In this document: piece after piece, positions 31,541 to 43,720 of the stretch
Position numbering within the stretch: position 1 is the stretch's first letter
Layout of the letters: each line of letters starts with the position of its first letter
NCBI GenBank assembly: GCA_947652605.1
Contig: OX393580.1
Span: 18,248,159 to 18,312,158 of the forward strand
Direction of reading: 5' to 3'
DNA from: Elmis aenea
Taxonomy: Eukaryota > Arthropoda > Insecta > Coleoptera > Elmidae
Length of the DNA: 64,000 nt
The notes under the pieces: model-generated
Told to the model about the DNA's origin: nothing
Seen by the model: the letters and a program-made list of their open reading frames with translations, nothing else
The model's database searches: none
Translations under genes and position numbers: made by a program

Positions 31541-34059
31541 TTTCGGACAAAAACAACATTTAAGTACAAAAAATAACAAAAAGCTTTCAATACACACTCA
31601 AATCAATGATAAAATCGTTGCTATGTATACTTGACAGACGTCACATTGGCAGATTCAGTATTGTAATTTGATTCATTCTCGTAATTTTACCGATTAATTA
31701 AGTTTTGTTTGCAAAATTTTTTTAAAATAAAAATAAAAATCCTTTTGCCTTAAAACCTGACGTGATATTAAAAATCTGATAGCAGATTCTTAATCAGCGC
31801 CACCATATAACAATGAAAATCATGTTAACCTGTGTAATTTGTTGTGTTATTTAAGTGATTTAGATATTTATAAAAAAAGATTGGTTATAAGTCGCTTGCT
31901 TATTTCCAAGAATCTGTTATCAAAATGCAATACCATATTTAAGACTCGCGTATTTTAATAATGTATGAGACTCCATCTGATGAATATACGAGAGACTTGG
32001 CTGATATCACATTTTGACAAGAGATCTTTAGAAAAATGCAAGTGATTTTTAATTTAAGCGTATTTTATTGATTCCAACACTGCCCGAAACTCTATCTGTC
32101 ATTTAATTTTAATTTGATTTTTTCACTTACAATTATATCCGACATTGCACTATATATTTTCAAATGCATGCTTAAAATTCCCAAACACTTAATTTATAAT
32201 TTAAACATCTTTTGCTAGAATTTTTTACGAAAAAGCATTTGAAACACCAAGAAGTTACAGGGCTGTGAAACTCTTATTTGTACACCTTGTGTATGATTGG
32301 CTGGCACCTAAAAACAAAACCAATTTGTAAGGTTTAACTTTGGGACAGTTGAGCTCACAACTTTATCCCGGACGGAGATATCAAAAAGAAAAGTTTCGAA
32401 ATATGATAGCGCGTAATACAGTAAGATTTTTATTTTACTCGGCGAAGACATTTGCTTTCAGCTTTGTGCACCATCGTTCCTTCTACTTTTAAAAGCAGGA
32501 AGTACACCGAGAAATCACATAAATAGTTAATGGATTTGTTAGAAAATGCGAAATGCTTTTAGCACGCGCGAAAATATAAGTTTTCACTAAAGTATTTTGA
32601 AGTTAACTTAGCTTTATGATAAAAAAAACGAACATTTTTTGTGACACTCAACAAAAAACCTGTAGTTTTGTAAATGATTAAAATATTTCAAGTTGAACGA
32701 AGCCATAATTTCCAGTAGCAGCACGGGTGGATATATCTCCTAGAAATTTGCAGTTAAAATTCTCTTACTCAAAGTAAACCCAACTAATCTGTAGCTTATT
32801 GTCCTTTACTTTTAAAGCACAATTGTTTTGGCTTTTGTTGTAGGTTTTTGTACCCCTTTGTGCTTCATAAATTCTGCTTTTAAAACACCCTTGTTACAGT
32901 ATAATTTTAAAACTCGTTAATACTGTCCAAAGTAAGTATTTACCAACCCCGAAAGTTCGTTATCTATAGACCAGTTTAATTTTAGATTCACTTGCTTAGT
33001 TTATTTTTATGTAAATTTGACTTTTGCATGTGTGTACTAGAAGGAAATTATTTTAAGGCTGCAAAGTTGTGCCAATATACAATTTTGTGAGTAAAAGTTT
33101 TGAGTTATTTATTTGATCAATACTTTTGCACAAAAACTCTCTTAGCAGGATTTGTAAAGGTGATTAGTGGGAATGTACTTAGTAACAACATAAAATATCA
33201 TTAAAATTCGTCAAACCATTGTGCAATAGTCTTAAATGCTTACGTGGAAGGGTTCTTTATTTATTTTTTGCCTGTTGTGATTTGACTTTTCGTAGATCTA
33301 TTTATAATCGCACATTAATTGCGGATTCCTTAATAATAGAAATGCCAAGGTGTGTAGTTATTTTTGGTTCAACTTCCCTTGTTCTCTATTTTGCATGTAT
33401 TGTTAAGCTTAAAATAAAAACGAATTATCTCAAACTTAATTAATCGAGACAAGGCATGTAGACAATTTTTTCTACTAATTTACAGTCAAAAACGACATAG
33501 AATTTGTATAGTTATGTAAGTGTTCAAAGAACGATAATAATGCTTATATTCAGAGCAATTCATTTTCAGTAACAAACGACCGATACTAATACACTTAATT
33601 AGAGCTAATTCATTAGCATAATAATCGTTATCGAATTATTAACACATTCTGCGAGCCATTTCAAGCCCTGTAATGTTAAACCGATGAACATCGCATCGTG
33701 CTAACTGCCCTTAATGAAAAACTATCGTTACTAAGTGCCGTTTATAAAGATATGGCTAATTTTAGAGCTTGTGTTGATTCACTATACGATTCTAGGACAG
33801 TGTGTCACTTGTACATGCTCCAATTTTGCAAACACTTAATGAGGTAATGCGATCAAGAACATGTATATTTGTTTAGCGAGACTGTCGACCACCATACTTT
33901 AAAGGTGAATAGTTAGTAGTTGTGATAACTTTTCACTCGGTAAAAAGCAGGACTACTGATCCTTAACTTGTAACTTGACGCATGAACTTTAATAGTTAAA
34001 TACTTAAAATTTGGAACAATATCTTCTGTAAACGCGAAAAATACACGAACTTTTATATA
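31541..34059. other. Non-coding stretch
   Basis: AT-rich throughout. The plus frame at 33219-33443 has no recognised motif. No repeat ends found. Confidence 0.45.
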
Positions 34060-34689
34060 CAGGGTGTTTAGCTTTTACATGTGTCATGTGGCACTATTGC
34101 TATCGCCGTAAATAATGAAATTACAAGGTCGGTTGAATGGGATAAAAGTTTGCTGTTTTGGAGTGTATTTTGAACAAGATGTTGTTCTGTTTAAAAATTT
34201 CATGGCTTGCGTGATATAACGAAAATTCGAAATAGGTCAAAAATTTTGAACTCAATTATCTCTGCATCATTTCTTATACACAAAAAGTTTAAAGGAAAAA
34301 AAATGCTTGATTTTATTTCCAATAAAATGGTGATAGTCAAATTTTTATTTATAATTTACCGTGCGAGATAATTGATAAAACAACTTTTTTTAAATGGCAG
34401 CCTTAGTAGGTGGTGAATTATATGTAAAGATATTTTTTTCTCTATACAGTTATGTAATATTTTATGTTTATTTTCAAAAATAAGCTAAATAACTTTAAAA
34501 AATGCGAAATCCGAGTTGAAAATCAACATTTTCATGAAAAAAACAATAAACAACTTCAATTGTTTTATTCCCAACCTTGCTAGTCTATCGCGTCACTCTT
34601 TAGACGGGGTTTAAAACATGTGTAAAGTGAAAGAAAAATAATCATATTAATAATAAGGTGCCTCAAAACATTACGTACAACACTGGACC

Positions 34690-36044
34690 TAGAGAGTCCT
34701 TCCCGGGAATTCCCGCCCGGGAATTCCCGGGAAATTTAAACAAAAAATATTTCCCGTTTCCCGGGTATAGTGAGTCCTTCCCGGGCGGGAAATCCCAAAA
34801 ATTCTAAAGAAGAATTCACCGAAAAGAAATTCAGTTTTACAACAATATGTGAAGGAAAAGCACAGTGTAGAATTAAGTTTGCTCTTAGATTGTAAAACTA
34901 GATGGAATAGCATTATCACCATGGTTGAAACATTTCTAAAAATTATTGAATCAGTTCGAAAAGCGTTAATTGATTTGAATTCCCTAACATTATTAAATGA
35001 CAATAATATTCCAACATTATCGAATATATTCACCGCACTTAACCCAATTAAAGTAGCTGCTGAAGCATTGGGTAGACGTGATGCAAATTTAGTTACAGCC
35101 GATGCGATTTTGAGATTCTTACTTGATTCTTTGCGTGAAATTGATGATACTATATCAAGAGAATTGTTAAAAACTTTGTCACTCCGGGTTAAAACAAGAA
35201 GAAACCAAGATCTTGTGTCTTTAACAAAGTATCTTCAAACACTTGATTTACAATCTACAGCTAATTCAGAATTGCCTTCATCATCAGAGTCTAGAATTAT
35301 ACGTTATGCTTACGAGACGTTTAACAGGTTGTTTGGAAAAGAGGTTGAATGCGTTGAGGACGTTGAGGTTGATGAAATGCAAATCCAGAGTGATGATTCA
35401 TGTGGGGAAAAACCAATTTTAGTTTCTGATTTAAATGACAAATTGGCTGCAGCACTTAAAATTAAAAGAAAAGGCACCCAATTGCCACTTAATCAGACAG
35501 CATATCTGCAAAAGGAATTTCAATTATACAAAAATAAAGGATAAAACTAAAAATCTAAAGAAGTTATTGGACGCTCTATTGACCATACAGCCCACATTAA
35601 TTGAGAGTGATAGGGTATTCTTAGGGTGAAAGGGTATTCCAATTTTTGTACAAAAAAAAGATCAAATTTGAGCGATCGTTCTCTTAATTCTCTTACATTT
35701 TTAAAATCTTATTTTTTAAATCAAAAATAAATTAAATAGCATTTGAAATTAACAATTATATATTATATATTAATTTATAATGAAATACTATTTTATGTTA
35801 CGTTTTATACAATGATATCTATAGTTTATCATGTTGTTTGTTTATTTCAATCTTTTTTTTTTAAATTTTTCTTATTATTTTATAAATTAAATGTATTTGT
35901 TTTTATGAAAAAAATGTGTTTTTCAATTATTTTACAACACTTTTACAAATTTTTCTTCCTAATTTCTAAAACTCTTAATAATAAAAATGAATTCAATTTC
36001 CTGTTTCCCGGGAACAAAAATAATCCGGGAAACGTGACTCTCTA
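34690..36044 (+). mobile_element. hAT transposon with 8-bp target duplication (internally deleted)
   Basis: The ends TAGAGAGTC...GACTCTCTA are followed by CCCGGGAA-rich subterminal repeats. The octamer ACTGGACC flanks it exactly on both sides (34682-34689, 36045-36052), diagnostic of hAT-type insertion. At 1355 bp it is too short for a full hAT (usually above 2.5 kb). It keeps only the C-terminal part of the transposase. Confidence 0.9.
34849..35628 (+). pseudogene. hAT transposase, C-terminal part
   Basis: The 231-codon frame has LLLDCKTRWNSIITMVE, the conserved hAT 'TRWNS' segment, followed by about 150 residues of the insertion/helical region. Then, after a frameshift near 35540, it gives LLDALLTIQPTLIESDRVFL, a degenerate form of the C-terminal dimerisation motif (normally ...SERvFS). 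The N-terminal BED zinc finger and the first catalytic aspartate are missing. It cannot make active transposase. A MITE-like life dependent on another copy is likely. Confidence 0.8.
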
Positions 36045-36052
36045 ACTGGACC

Positions 36053-36672
36053 ACAGAAACACTATTAAAAAAAGATTTTAATAATAAAAGAATCTTCATA
36101 GTGTCCGACAGCCAAGCAGCGTTAAAAGCTCTTGGCTCATCGGAAGTAAACTCAGGACTTCTGAACTGCATACGGGCACTAAACGTGCTAGGAGGCAGGA
36201 ATAATCTTCATAATCTTAAACTGGTATGGTGCCCAGTATATCAGGGAACGAGAAGGCAGACCGCCTCGCCAAAATTGGACCAGAACCCGCAGTTGGTACA
36301 TGCTATGGAATAGCTAAGCGGTGGCTTAATGACTTATTAATACAGGGGTAAAATGTGTATTGGAAAAAAGTTGCAGAACAAGTCCATTCTAAGGCTATCC
36401 TGTCAATGGGCTCCAAAGAAAAGACAGAAGGAATGCTCAGGATGAGCAGAGCAGACATCAGAGCAACCACAGGACTCGTCACAAGACACTGTGGGCTAAA
36501 CATACACTTCTACATAATAGAGCTCTCAGAGACTGACATATGCAGAGGATGTGGTGAAGAAGAAGAAACTCCTCTTTACGTAATATGCCAGTGTAAAGGG
36601 TTCACACCCTATCGGCGTACACTTCTAGGGATGGAAAAAGCCAACCAAGAAGAGTTAAGGAAAAACCCTTAA
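36053..36672 (+). pseudogene. LINE RNase H domain and C-terminal zinc knuckle
   Basis: TTETLLKKDFNN leads to IFIVSDSQAALKAL, the RNase H 'DSQAA' active-site strand, then a degenerate VWCPVYQGTRR (normally WvpgH.gi.GNE...). After a frameshift near 36310, the frame 36355-36672 gives LVTRHCGLNIHFYI and CRGCGEEEETPLYVICQC, the Cys-rich knuckle that follows RNase H in such LINEs. The RT and endonuclease are absent by 5' truncation. RNase H would remove the RNA strand during target-primed synthesis. Confidence 0.8.
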
Positions 36673-37418
36673 AGAAAATCCTGGAGTTTTTCAAAAACGC
36701 AGGACTCCTTTAAGGAGCCATCGCCAGAGGGTACAATAGACCAATAGGTCGCAGTACAGGAACCCGAAAGCGGACCACCTCCGCAGAAATAATAATAACG
36801 TACGTACATATTTAAAAACGTTTTTTTTTTTCTATCTTAGTACGAGGAATGATATACTAATAATGAGTATGATTAATTTAATTTCGCATAACGTTTGTTT
36901 TAATGTCACCGTCTAAAGAATGACAGGATAGACTAGCAAGGGTCGAAATAAAACAATTGAAGTCGTTCATTGTTTTTTCCCTGACAACGTTGATTTTCAA
37001 CCCGGATCTCGCATTTTTTAAAATTATTTTTCTTATTTTTAAAAATAAACTTATAAAATATTACAACATTGTAAAGAGAGAAAAAAATCTATACATCTAA
37101 GTCATCACCTACTACAACTACCATTGAAAAAAAGGTGTTTTATTAAATATCTCGCACGGGCATTTATAAATAAAAATTTGACTATTAACATTTTATAGCA
37201 AACAAATCTAACCAAAAAAATTTCGTTGGCATTTTTGTGTATTCGCAACGATAGCCGAGATATTTGAGTTTAAATGTTTTTATCAATATTTAAACAAAAC
37301 AATAAGTTGTTTAATTGAAACTCCTAAATAACAAACTTTTGTCTTAATTGACCAACCCTGTATATTCATTATTTACGGAGATAGCAATAGTGCCACATGG
37401 AGAGTGAAATACTCTGTA

Positions 37419-38744
37419 TAAAAGTTAAACAGGAAAACTTAAAAATTTCAAAGCTCAAGTCCAAATTATTGGTCTTTACGATAACTTTTTAAAATTAAAT
37501 TGAAACAGTAAGGTATTTTTAAAAACAAATTTTATAGCATTTTGATCTAAAATTTTACGTGTTTGATCAACCATTTAGCAATAATTTTAAATCTATGCGG
37601 CCCTTGATGTAACCTTCAATGACACAAAATCACTCAAAAGTCTTCAAAATTAAGCTTACAAATCGCGATTTTTTGCATTTCGCAACAATTCACGCGATAT
37701 CTGCCATAAATCTGCATAAAATTCTCATATATTCAGCGCGAACACAATGTAAGCTAGCTTTAGTTTTCTGTAACGATCCTGTTAAAGTTTATTATCACTA
37801 CATTAAGTTTGAGAATAACAAGTCCCTGACTTAGAGCATACGCCTACAAGACCATCGTCAACTATCCCACGGCTGCAATAACCTGAAAGTTGAGATATTG
37901 GGTGTAACATCCTTGATGTTTAATATACTGGGGCGAAGTGTTGGATGATAAAAACGTCCCTAGCTCGTATTGGTGTGGATTATGTATGGTTGTGCTAGGA
38001 ATATCGTGCGAAATGACTTTTACGCCCCATAAAAGTAAACCAAGATGAAAAGTCTCGGCGAATTTTCGCTTTTAGAGCACATCCGGGTTTGCAGGAAGTC
38101 ATTTAATGCGCTGTTATTTAATTAATTGTTTGGGAATATCGAAAAACGCTGATGCTAGGTGTTGGTTGGTGAATTAAATGGGGTGAATGTTAAAGAGTTA
38201 TTTTAAGTAGCAAAAAAATCGCATTTTACCGGTGTAAACAAGATTTCATAAAAGGGTTTTGAGTTGCATTAGAAATAGATTTTCTTTTTCAATTTTTTTA
38301 TAAGTTAACAGCAAACTAATGATACATTTTAGTGATAACAATTTTATTTTAGTTTATTCCATTTTCATTGGTGAACCAAATTTTTTTTTTCAAAATTATA
38401 ATTGGCTAAAATCTACTCGAATTTTGCACAATATTTTCCATTCAGTTTTAGTTAAGTTGTTCCAATTTTTTTTTTAAAATGCCATTTTAGTTTTTTTATT
38501 ATAACTCCTTGTAATGATTTTTTTTTTTAAATTTGAACACATTCGTAATAAACCAAAAGTGTTGTAAATTTTGCATTTTTAGTCTGTCCAATTTTTCTTG
38601 AATTATTCCACAAAACCAGATTATTCAAAACATATTTTTTTCTACATTTTTCCAACAGCTTTTGTTAGAGTTCGGATATTTTGAAATTTAAGAACAGATT
38701 TAAAATCACCTACGAATTTTGCATATTTTTGCTTTCAGTGTATA
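37419..38744. other. Non-coding stretch
   Basis: Nothing recognised. The plus frame at 37619-37834 has no motif. Confidence 0.45.
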
Positions 38745-38971
38745 CCGGGTAATTCAGTTTGACTGTCGCACCCCTATAACTTTTTAATTATTGAAAATAA
38801 CCCCAACAAACCTTATATTTTTGGAAACGGCGACAAATTCTCTATTAAATGATGTGCATTTGTTATCTCTACGATGACGTATGTCAAATCCGCGATAGGC
38901 AACTGTTTTTTAAGGTTATTTTCAATAATTAAAAAGTTATAGGGGTGCGACAGTCAAACTGAATCACCCGG
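38745..38971. mobile_element. Small palindromic MITE (227 bp)
   Basis: The ends CCGGGTAATTCAGTTTGAC and its near-exact inverse are flanked by TA. Arms of about 75-80 bp pair (GTCGCACCCCTATAACTTT... both sides) with a 70-bp loop. The end word CCGGGT resembles the CAGGGT family. Confidence 0.75.
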
Positions 38972-38973
38972 TA

Positions 38974-40139
38974 CAATTTTCGTTAAATAATCCCAAAAAG
39001 TAAGACATTTTAACGGAAGATTTTTTGGTTTTCTTATTTTTTTTAAGGCTTGTTTTATTTAAAATTTGTGTACAGAGTTTTGAAATCAGTCCTAAGTTGA
39101 ACATATTTGGCCTCGTTAAGTTCTCAAATATTTTGTGTCTGACAACCTATTGAAAAACCTATAATTTCTATCTTCTTACACTCCTTTGTCAATTTTTAAC
39201 AATTTTTTGGTTCATATACTTCAAAATATGTTTTCCCAAAATATATTTACGTTGCTGTTGTTTTCTCAGCGGCAGCCACCCTCAAACATTATGTACATAT
39301 TCCACAATCGATTTACAAGCGATACTTTGTGAATATTGCAAACAACTTTTGACGCGAATTCAAAGTTTGCTGTGACGTTGAATTATAAATTTAGTACTAT
39401 TGGAATCTAAAATTACGTTCGAGTTTCCAATTGTGACTTCGATATTTCTAGTTTTGTATTGAATTTTTTAATAACAACGGCTACATACGAACATAAGTTG
39501 AAATCTATTCTTGGACTCGAATGGAATCAGTTTGAAGTTTAGTCAAGTCGAACATAGCGGTATACAGCGAACAAAATATGGTTTATTTCTTGGTGTAATA
39601 ATTTTAGTCCAACTCATATTTAAGTACACTGTATATAAAAGTAAAGAGATTTATACAACAAGAACGTGCACTGCTTTCATTTCATCCAAAGAAATGAGCT
39701 GTTACATAAAATTCCTTTTATCATTGGATTGCAGATTTCTGAATACGCATTTGCATAACAAATAAAAATGATAATTGCTTAAAGTTGCTTTCAGAATCCA
39801 CGTTACGGAAGGATATTTGAATGACGCCCGCACAGAGAGCATTGTCGAGATGCTCGGAAGATTTAGTTTGCGAAGGCGAAATCTCTTAGTATTCAGATCT
39901 TGCACGATCGATGAGACGCTAATTAATTGCTAAGACAACTTTAGTTAGGACTGTGTGATAAACTTCGATTAGGTGTGTTAACACGTTTAATTTTCAATTG
40001 TGTTTAGACGAGTAGACAGATGTAACTAAAGCTTCTAAGACGAAGCAGATTTTACTGTATTTGGTGTGGTGTTGTTTTAATCAAAATTAGAAGGAGGAAA
40101 AAATGTGATAAGACATTTAAATTTTGTTGGTAATGGCAA
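38974..40139. other. Non-coding stretch
   Basis: No gene or repeat recognised. The short frames at 39511-39765 and 39702-39905 lack motifs. Confidence 0.45.
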
Positions 40140-40375
40140 AGTTTCTAATTGGTTTTTAAACGAATTGGTGGTTATTATGCATTGCTTTTATGTTGTTTAC
40201 CATATGCACCAACAATAAAGCTAAATACAACATTTAAAAAAAATCCCAAGTCTATAAAAAAACTTTTGCACTTGGTTGTACTGTATGTGAAAATGTTAAA
40301 TAACATTGCTGCAAGCACCAATTCATTTTAAAACCGATTAAAAATATTTTTTAACCTCTTTAAAGTTTTTATATA
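40140..40375. repeat. Decayed satellite, forward units
   Basis: Contains the monomer words AATTGGTGGTTATTATGCAT, GAAAATGTTAAATAACAT and ACCGATTAAAAATATTTTTTA. The same words recur at 41361-41665, 43182-43353 and 62085-62650. Here the array ends at TTTTTATA, where a CAGGGATG palindromic element begins. Confidence 0.6.
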
Positions 40376-41360
40376 CAGGGATGCGCAAAAGTATGGAAAC
40401 AGACAAATATAAGGTTTTGTTCGTCCTTAGTCAACCGTTTTCATAAAATAACAGTTTTATAAAAAATTTGAGCGATACCGCACTTTCATTTTTTTTACGT
40501 TTAAGTTCTTTAAAAAGGCAGTAGAATTCCGTTTCAAAACTAGTTCAACAATAGGTTAATTATTAAAACTTTGTGCTAGCTACATTTGAAAAATATTATA
40601 CAGGGTGTTTTTTACGCTTGGTCAAACTTTTGAAACTTTAAACATCGATAACTCAGTTTTCTTAAATACAACACCCTATATGTTTTACATAGTCTTATAG
40701 AAATTTTGATTGTCTTTCAAAAACATTAACAATGTTTTATACCTAAAACTGATATTTTTCAAGATATCGCGAATTTATTGTAAATTATTAGGGCAACGTA
40801 ATATTTTCGAGTAGGCTATGAAGGTAGACTGCGGTAATTTTGGAACAATTGAAACATAAAAACAAAAAAATATTATGTAAAAACATGAAGGGTGTTGTAT
40901 TTAAGAAAGAGTTAACGATGTTTAAAGTTTCACAAGTTTGACTAAGCGTACAAAACACCAGGTATAATATTTTTTTAAATATTAGCTAGCTCAAAGTGTT
41001 AATTATTCTACTGTCAATCTAGTATTTAAACAAAGTCTACTGCCTTTTAAAAACTTGAATGTTTAAAAAAATTGAAAGTGCTGTATCGCTCAAATTTTAT
41101 GAAAACGGTTTACTTAAGACCCATAAAACCTTATACATTTTTAAAATAAATTTTTAGAGGAATCCAAAAATATGAAAATTTTCAGTATGTTCCATTTAAA
41201 ATTTCAAAGTTAGTCCGTTTCTGGTTTAACCGGAAGTCGCATTGCAACCTCAGTAATTTCATCCAATACGAAAAATACGATAACGCTTAGATACAAAATT
41301 TTATTGTAGTATCTTTAATGATCTCTTAGATATTTGTTTCTATACTTTTGCGCATCCCTG
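40376..41360. mobile_element. CAGGGATG palindromic element at the centre of an inverted satellite
   Basis: The ends CAGGGATGCGCAAAAGTAT and its exact inverse are flanked by TATA. The arms pair in part (TTTGAGCGATACnGCACTTTC at 40468-40490 against 41072-41095) but the right arm has about 170 extra bases (41155-41330). The satellite sequence on each side is itself inverted. A smaller palindromic element (40601-40962) sits near its axis. Confidence 0.75.
40601..40962. mobile_element. Inner palindromic element nested at a palindrome axis
   Basis: The ends CAGGGTGTTTTTTACGC and the inverse of CCTGGTGTTTTGTACGC are flanked by TATA. The arms pair over 80-100 bp (CAAACTTTTGAAACTTTAAACAT on the left). 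The outer element's arms continue up to the TA on both sides, so this unit lies on the axis. Confidence 0.7.
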
Positions 41361-41665
41361 TATATAAAAACTTGCAAGAGGTTAAAAAAATATTTTTAAT
41401 CGGTTTTAAACTTACAACATTTAACATTTCTACATACAGTACAACCAACTGCAGAAGTTTTGAATTTTTGAAAAAAAAATGTAAAAGTATATACTTACAG
41501 TTGATAAATTTTTGAATATTTACAGAGCTAAAAAAAATATTTTTAATAAGATTTTTAACGAATCAGTAGTCGCCATGCATTTCCCTTATATTGTTTGACA
41601 TTTCTACAAACACTGACGCTAATTGCAAAATTTTTGATTTTTTGAGAAAGAAAATTCCAAGTGTA
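41361..41665. repeat. Decayed satellite, inverted then forward units
   Basis: The first part (to about 41470) is in inverted orientation relative to 40255-40375 (AACCGATTAAAAATA inverted, GTACAACCAACTGCAGAAG). The second part, to ...AAAATTCCAAGTGTA, is forward and ends at the next CAGGG terminus. Confidence 0.6.
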
Positions 41666-43181
41666 CAGGGTTCTCGTTTTTCGAGGGCCACTATGGGGAT
41701 CTCGTAAACGGTAAGAGTTACGACTTTGGTTAAATTAGGGCAAAGTTGTATATTCCGGTGCTTAATAATTTGACGCACACAGAACTTATCTACATTTTTA
41801 AGTTTTTGAGATATAGGGGAAAAAATAAAAAAGTGGACTTTTGTTTTTTGCCCGTAACTTTTTCATTTGATGTCGAATTTAATTTCTGTAAACACTTTTT
41901 CATGGCCACTTTTTGCAAGGAATCAGAATCCCAATTATATTTTCCGTGCGACGTTTCGTTTGTTTTTAAACCATCAGGTCAATTTTTTCTTATGGACGCT
42001 ATATCTGATTTTAACGCCAATTTGTAGATAATTTTTTTCTGAATTCGAAAATGTATAATACTTAAGATTTTTTTGAAACACACGGTAAAAATGGCAAAAA
42101 CAAATATCCTAATCGGCATGGTAAATAATTGTCTTTGTCCCTTTTTCCTTTGAAGCATGTAAGTAAACCGCATGAAATTACTATTAAAGGGATTTAATTA
42201 AAAAAATAGGTATTAATAAATATGTTAGGTGTTAGGAATGCATTAACATTATTCACTAATTAGCAAATATTTTTAGAATATTTTCTTTGGTTAAGTAATA
42301 CATTTCTGTAAAATGTGTATTTAATTCTTATGAGGCATACAATTATTATTTGTAACAAAAAATAACCAGTTATGCCTTTTATCTGCGTTAATGACTTCTA
42401 ATAAGCAAAAAGCGTAAACAGATTTTTGGACGATTTTTGTAAACTATTAACACTTATATTATTTGATTACGAAAATTTTGTTACAAATAATTGTATGCCA
42501 AATAAGTATTAAATACGCATTTTAGAGAAATTTATTACTTAACCAAAGAAAGTATTCTAAAAATATTTGCTAATTAGTGAACAATGTTAATGCATTCCTA
42601 ACATATTTATTATTACCTATTTTTTTAATTAAATCCCTTTAATAGTAGTTTCATGCGATTTACTTACGTGCTTTCAAGGAAAAAGGGACAAAGACAATTA
42701 TTTACAATGCCGATTAGGATTTGTTTTAAATAAAATATAAGTTTTTGCCATTTTTAACAACAATTGTTTTAAAAAAGTCGCAATTGTTATACATTGTCGA
42801 ATTCAAAAAAAAAGCTCTACAAATTGGCGTTAAAATCAGATATAGCGTCCATAAGAAAAAATTGACCTGGTGATGGTTTTAAAAAAACGAAACGTCGCAC
42901 GGAAAATATAATTGGGGATTCTGATTCCTTGCAAAAAGTGACCATATAAAGTTTTCACAGAAATTAAATTCGACATCAAATGAAAAAGTTACGGGCAAAA
43001 AACAAAAATCCACTTTTTTACTTTTTGTCCTATATCTCAAAAAATAAAAGAGCTAGATAAGTTCTGTTTGCATCGAATTATTAAGCACCTGAATATACAA
43101 CTTTGCCCTAATTTAACCGAAGTCGTAACTCTTACCGTTTACGAGATCCCCATAGTGGCCCTCGAAAAAACTAGAACCCTG
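41666..43181. mobile_element. TACAGGGT palindromic element (1.5 kb)
   Basis: The ends CAGGGTTCTCG / inverse are flanked by TA. The arms, about 600-700 bp each, pair over most of their length, including GGGGATCTCGTAAACGGTAA (41694-41713) against 43126-43150. Open frames such as 41746-42027 and 41979-42173 are arm sequence. It is related to the 17947-19321 element through the shared CTCGTAAACGGTAAGAG word. Confidence 0.8.
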
Positions 43182-43353
43182 TAGATATAACACTGCAAAT
43201 ATTTTGAAATTGAATTGCCATAAAAAATATTTTTAGTTTCCAAACAAATTGGTGGTCATTATACATTCACCTTATGTTGTTTAACATTTCTACAAACAAT
43301 AAAGCTTATTGCAAAATTTTTATATTTCTAAACAAAAATATTTCAAGAGTATA
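43182..43353. repeat. Decayed satellite unit
   Basis: One monomer (AATATTTTTAGTTTCCAAAC, AATTGGTGGTCATTATACAT, TTGCAAAATTTTTATATTTC) ending TTCAAGAGTA at the start of another CAGGGTG terminus. Confidence 0.6.
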
Positions 43354-43720
43354 CAGGGTGAACCAAATTCGAATATATCACGGGGTATCTCGGTATAACG
43401 GTCTCTTGAACTATTTTTTATATCGCTTTCCATTTTGGCACTACAGATGAAAAATGAAATGTCATCATTTTTGAAAATATACTATAAGTTTTTCATTTAT
43501 TACAATAAAATAAAATGTTATGGTTTTTTATAAAAAACTTTATGCTTAATTTAAAAACTTTTTTTTTAAGTAAAAATTCCTCGGGGTATTTGTTAATATT
43601 ATAATAATAAATCAAAAATACGATCAACGAATAATTTTGTTCTAACCTAAATTAATTATTATGGTATAATAATCCTAAAATTAAGGTCATACTCACAAAC
43701 AAAATATTTTTTTTTTCTGT
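43354..43720. repeat. Left arm only of a TACAGGGTG element
   Basis: CAGGGTGAACCAAATTCG follows TA and leads to CGGGGTATCTCGGTATAACG, the subterminal layout of the other members. I find no matching right end downstream, so the copy is truncated. The right limit is approximate. Confidence 0.5.

Larger units (their letters stand above)
34680..36800 (+). mobile_element. 5'-truncated LINE inserted in a palindromic loop
   Basis: The copy is flanked by TACGTACA at 34672-34679 and 36801-36808, a clean 8-bp target duplication, and ends in an (AAT)n-type tail (AATAATAATAA). Its coding remnant is the RNase H domain and the C-terminal zinc knuckle (36053-36672). An RNase H after the RT points to the I/LOA/R1-type groups. 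A hAT element is inserted 10 bp from its truncated 5' end. Confidence 0.75.
34060..37416. mobile_element. TACAGGGTG palindromic element split by a LINE and a hAT
   Basis: The left end CAGGGTGTTTAGC (after TATA) and right end CTCTG (before TATA) bracket arms 34060-34670 and about 36810-37416. The arms match inverted over several hundred bases, for example GTGGCACTATTGCTATC against its inverse at 37384-37400, and TTTTATTCCCAACCTTGCTA near 34562 against 36929-36953. Without the inserted 2.1 kb the element would be about 1.2 kb. The insertions lie in its loop. Confidence 0.75.

Noticed and set aside
34689..35033. 114-codon minus-strand frame
   Set aside because: It is antisense to the hAT transposase and crosses the hAT terminus.
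41746..42173. 93- and 64-codon frames
   Set aside because: They are the arm sequence of the 41666-43181 palindrome. The inverted arm does not keep the frame open.
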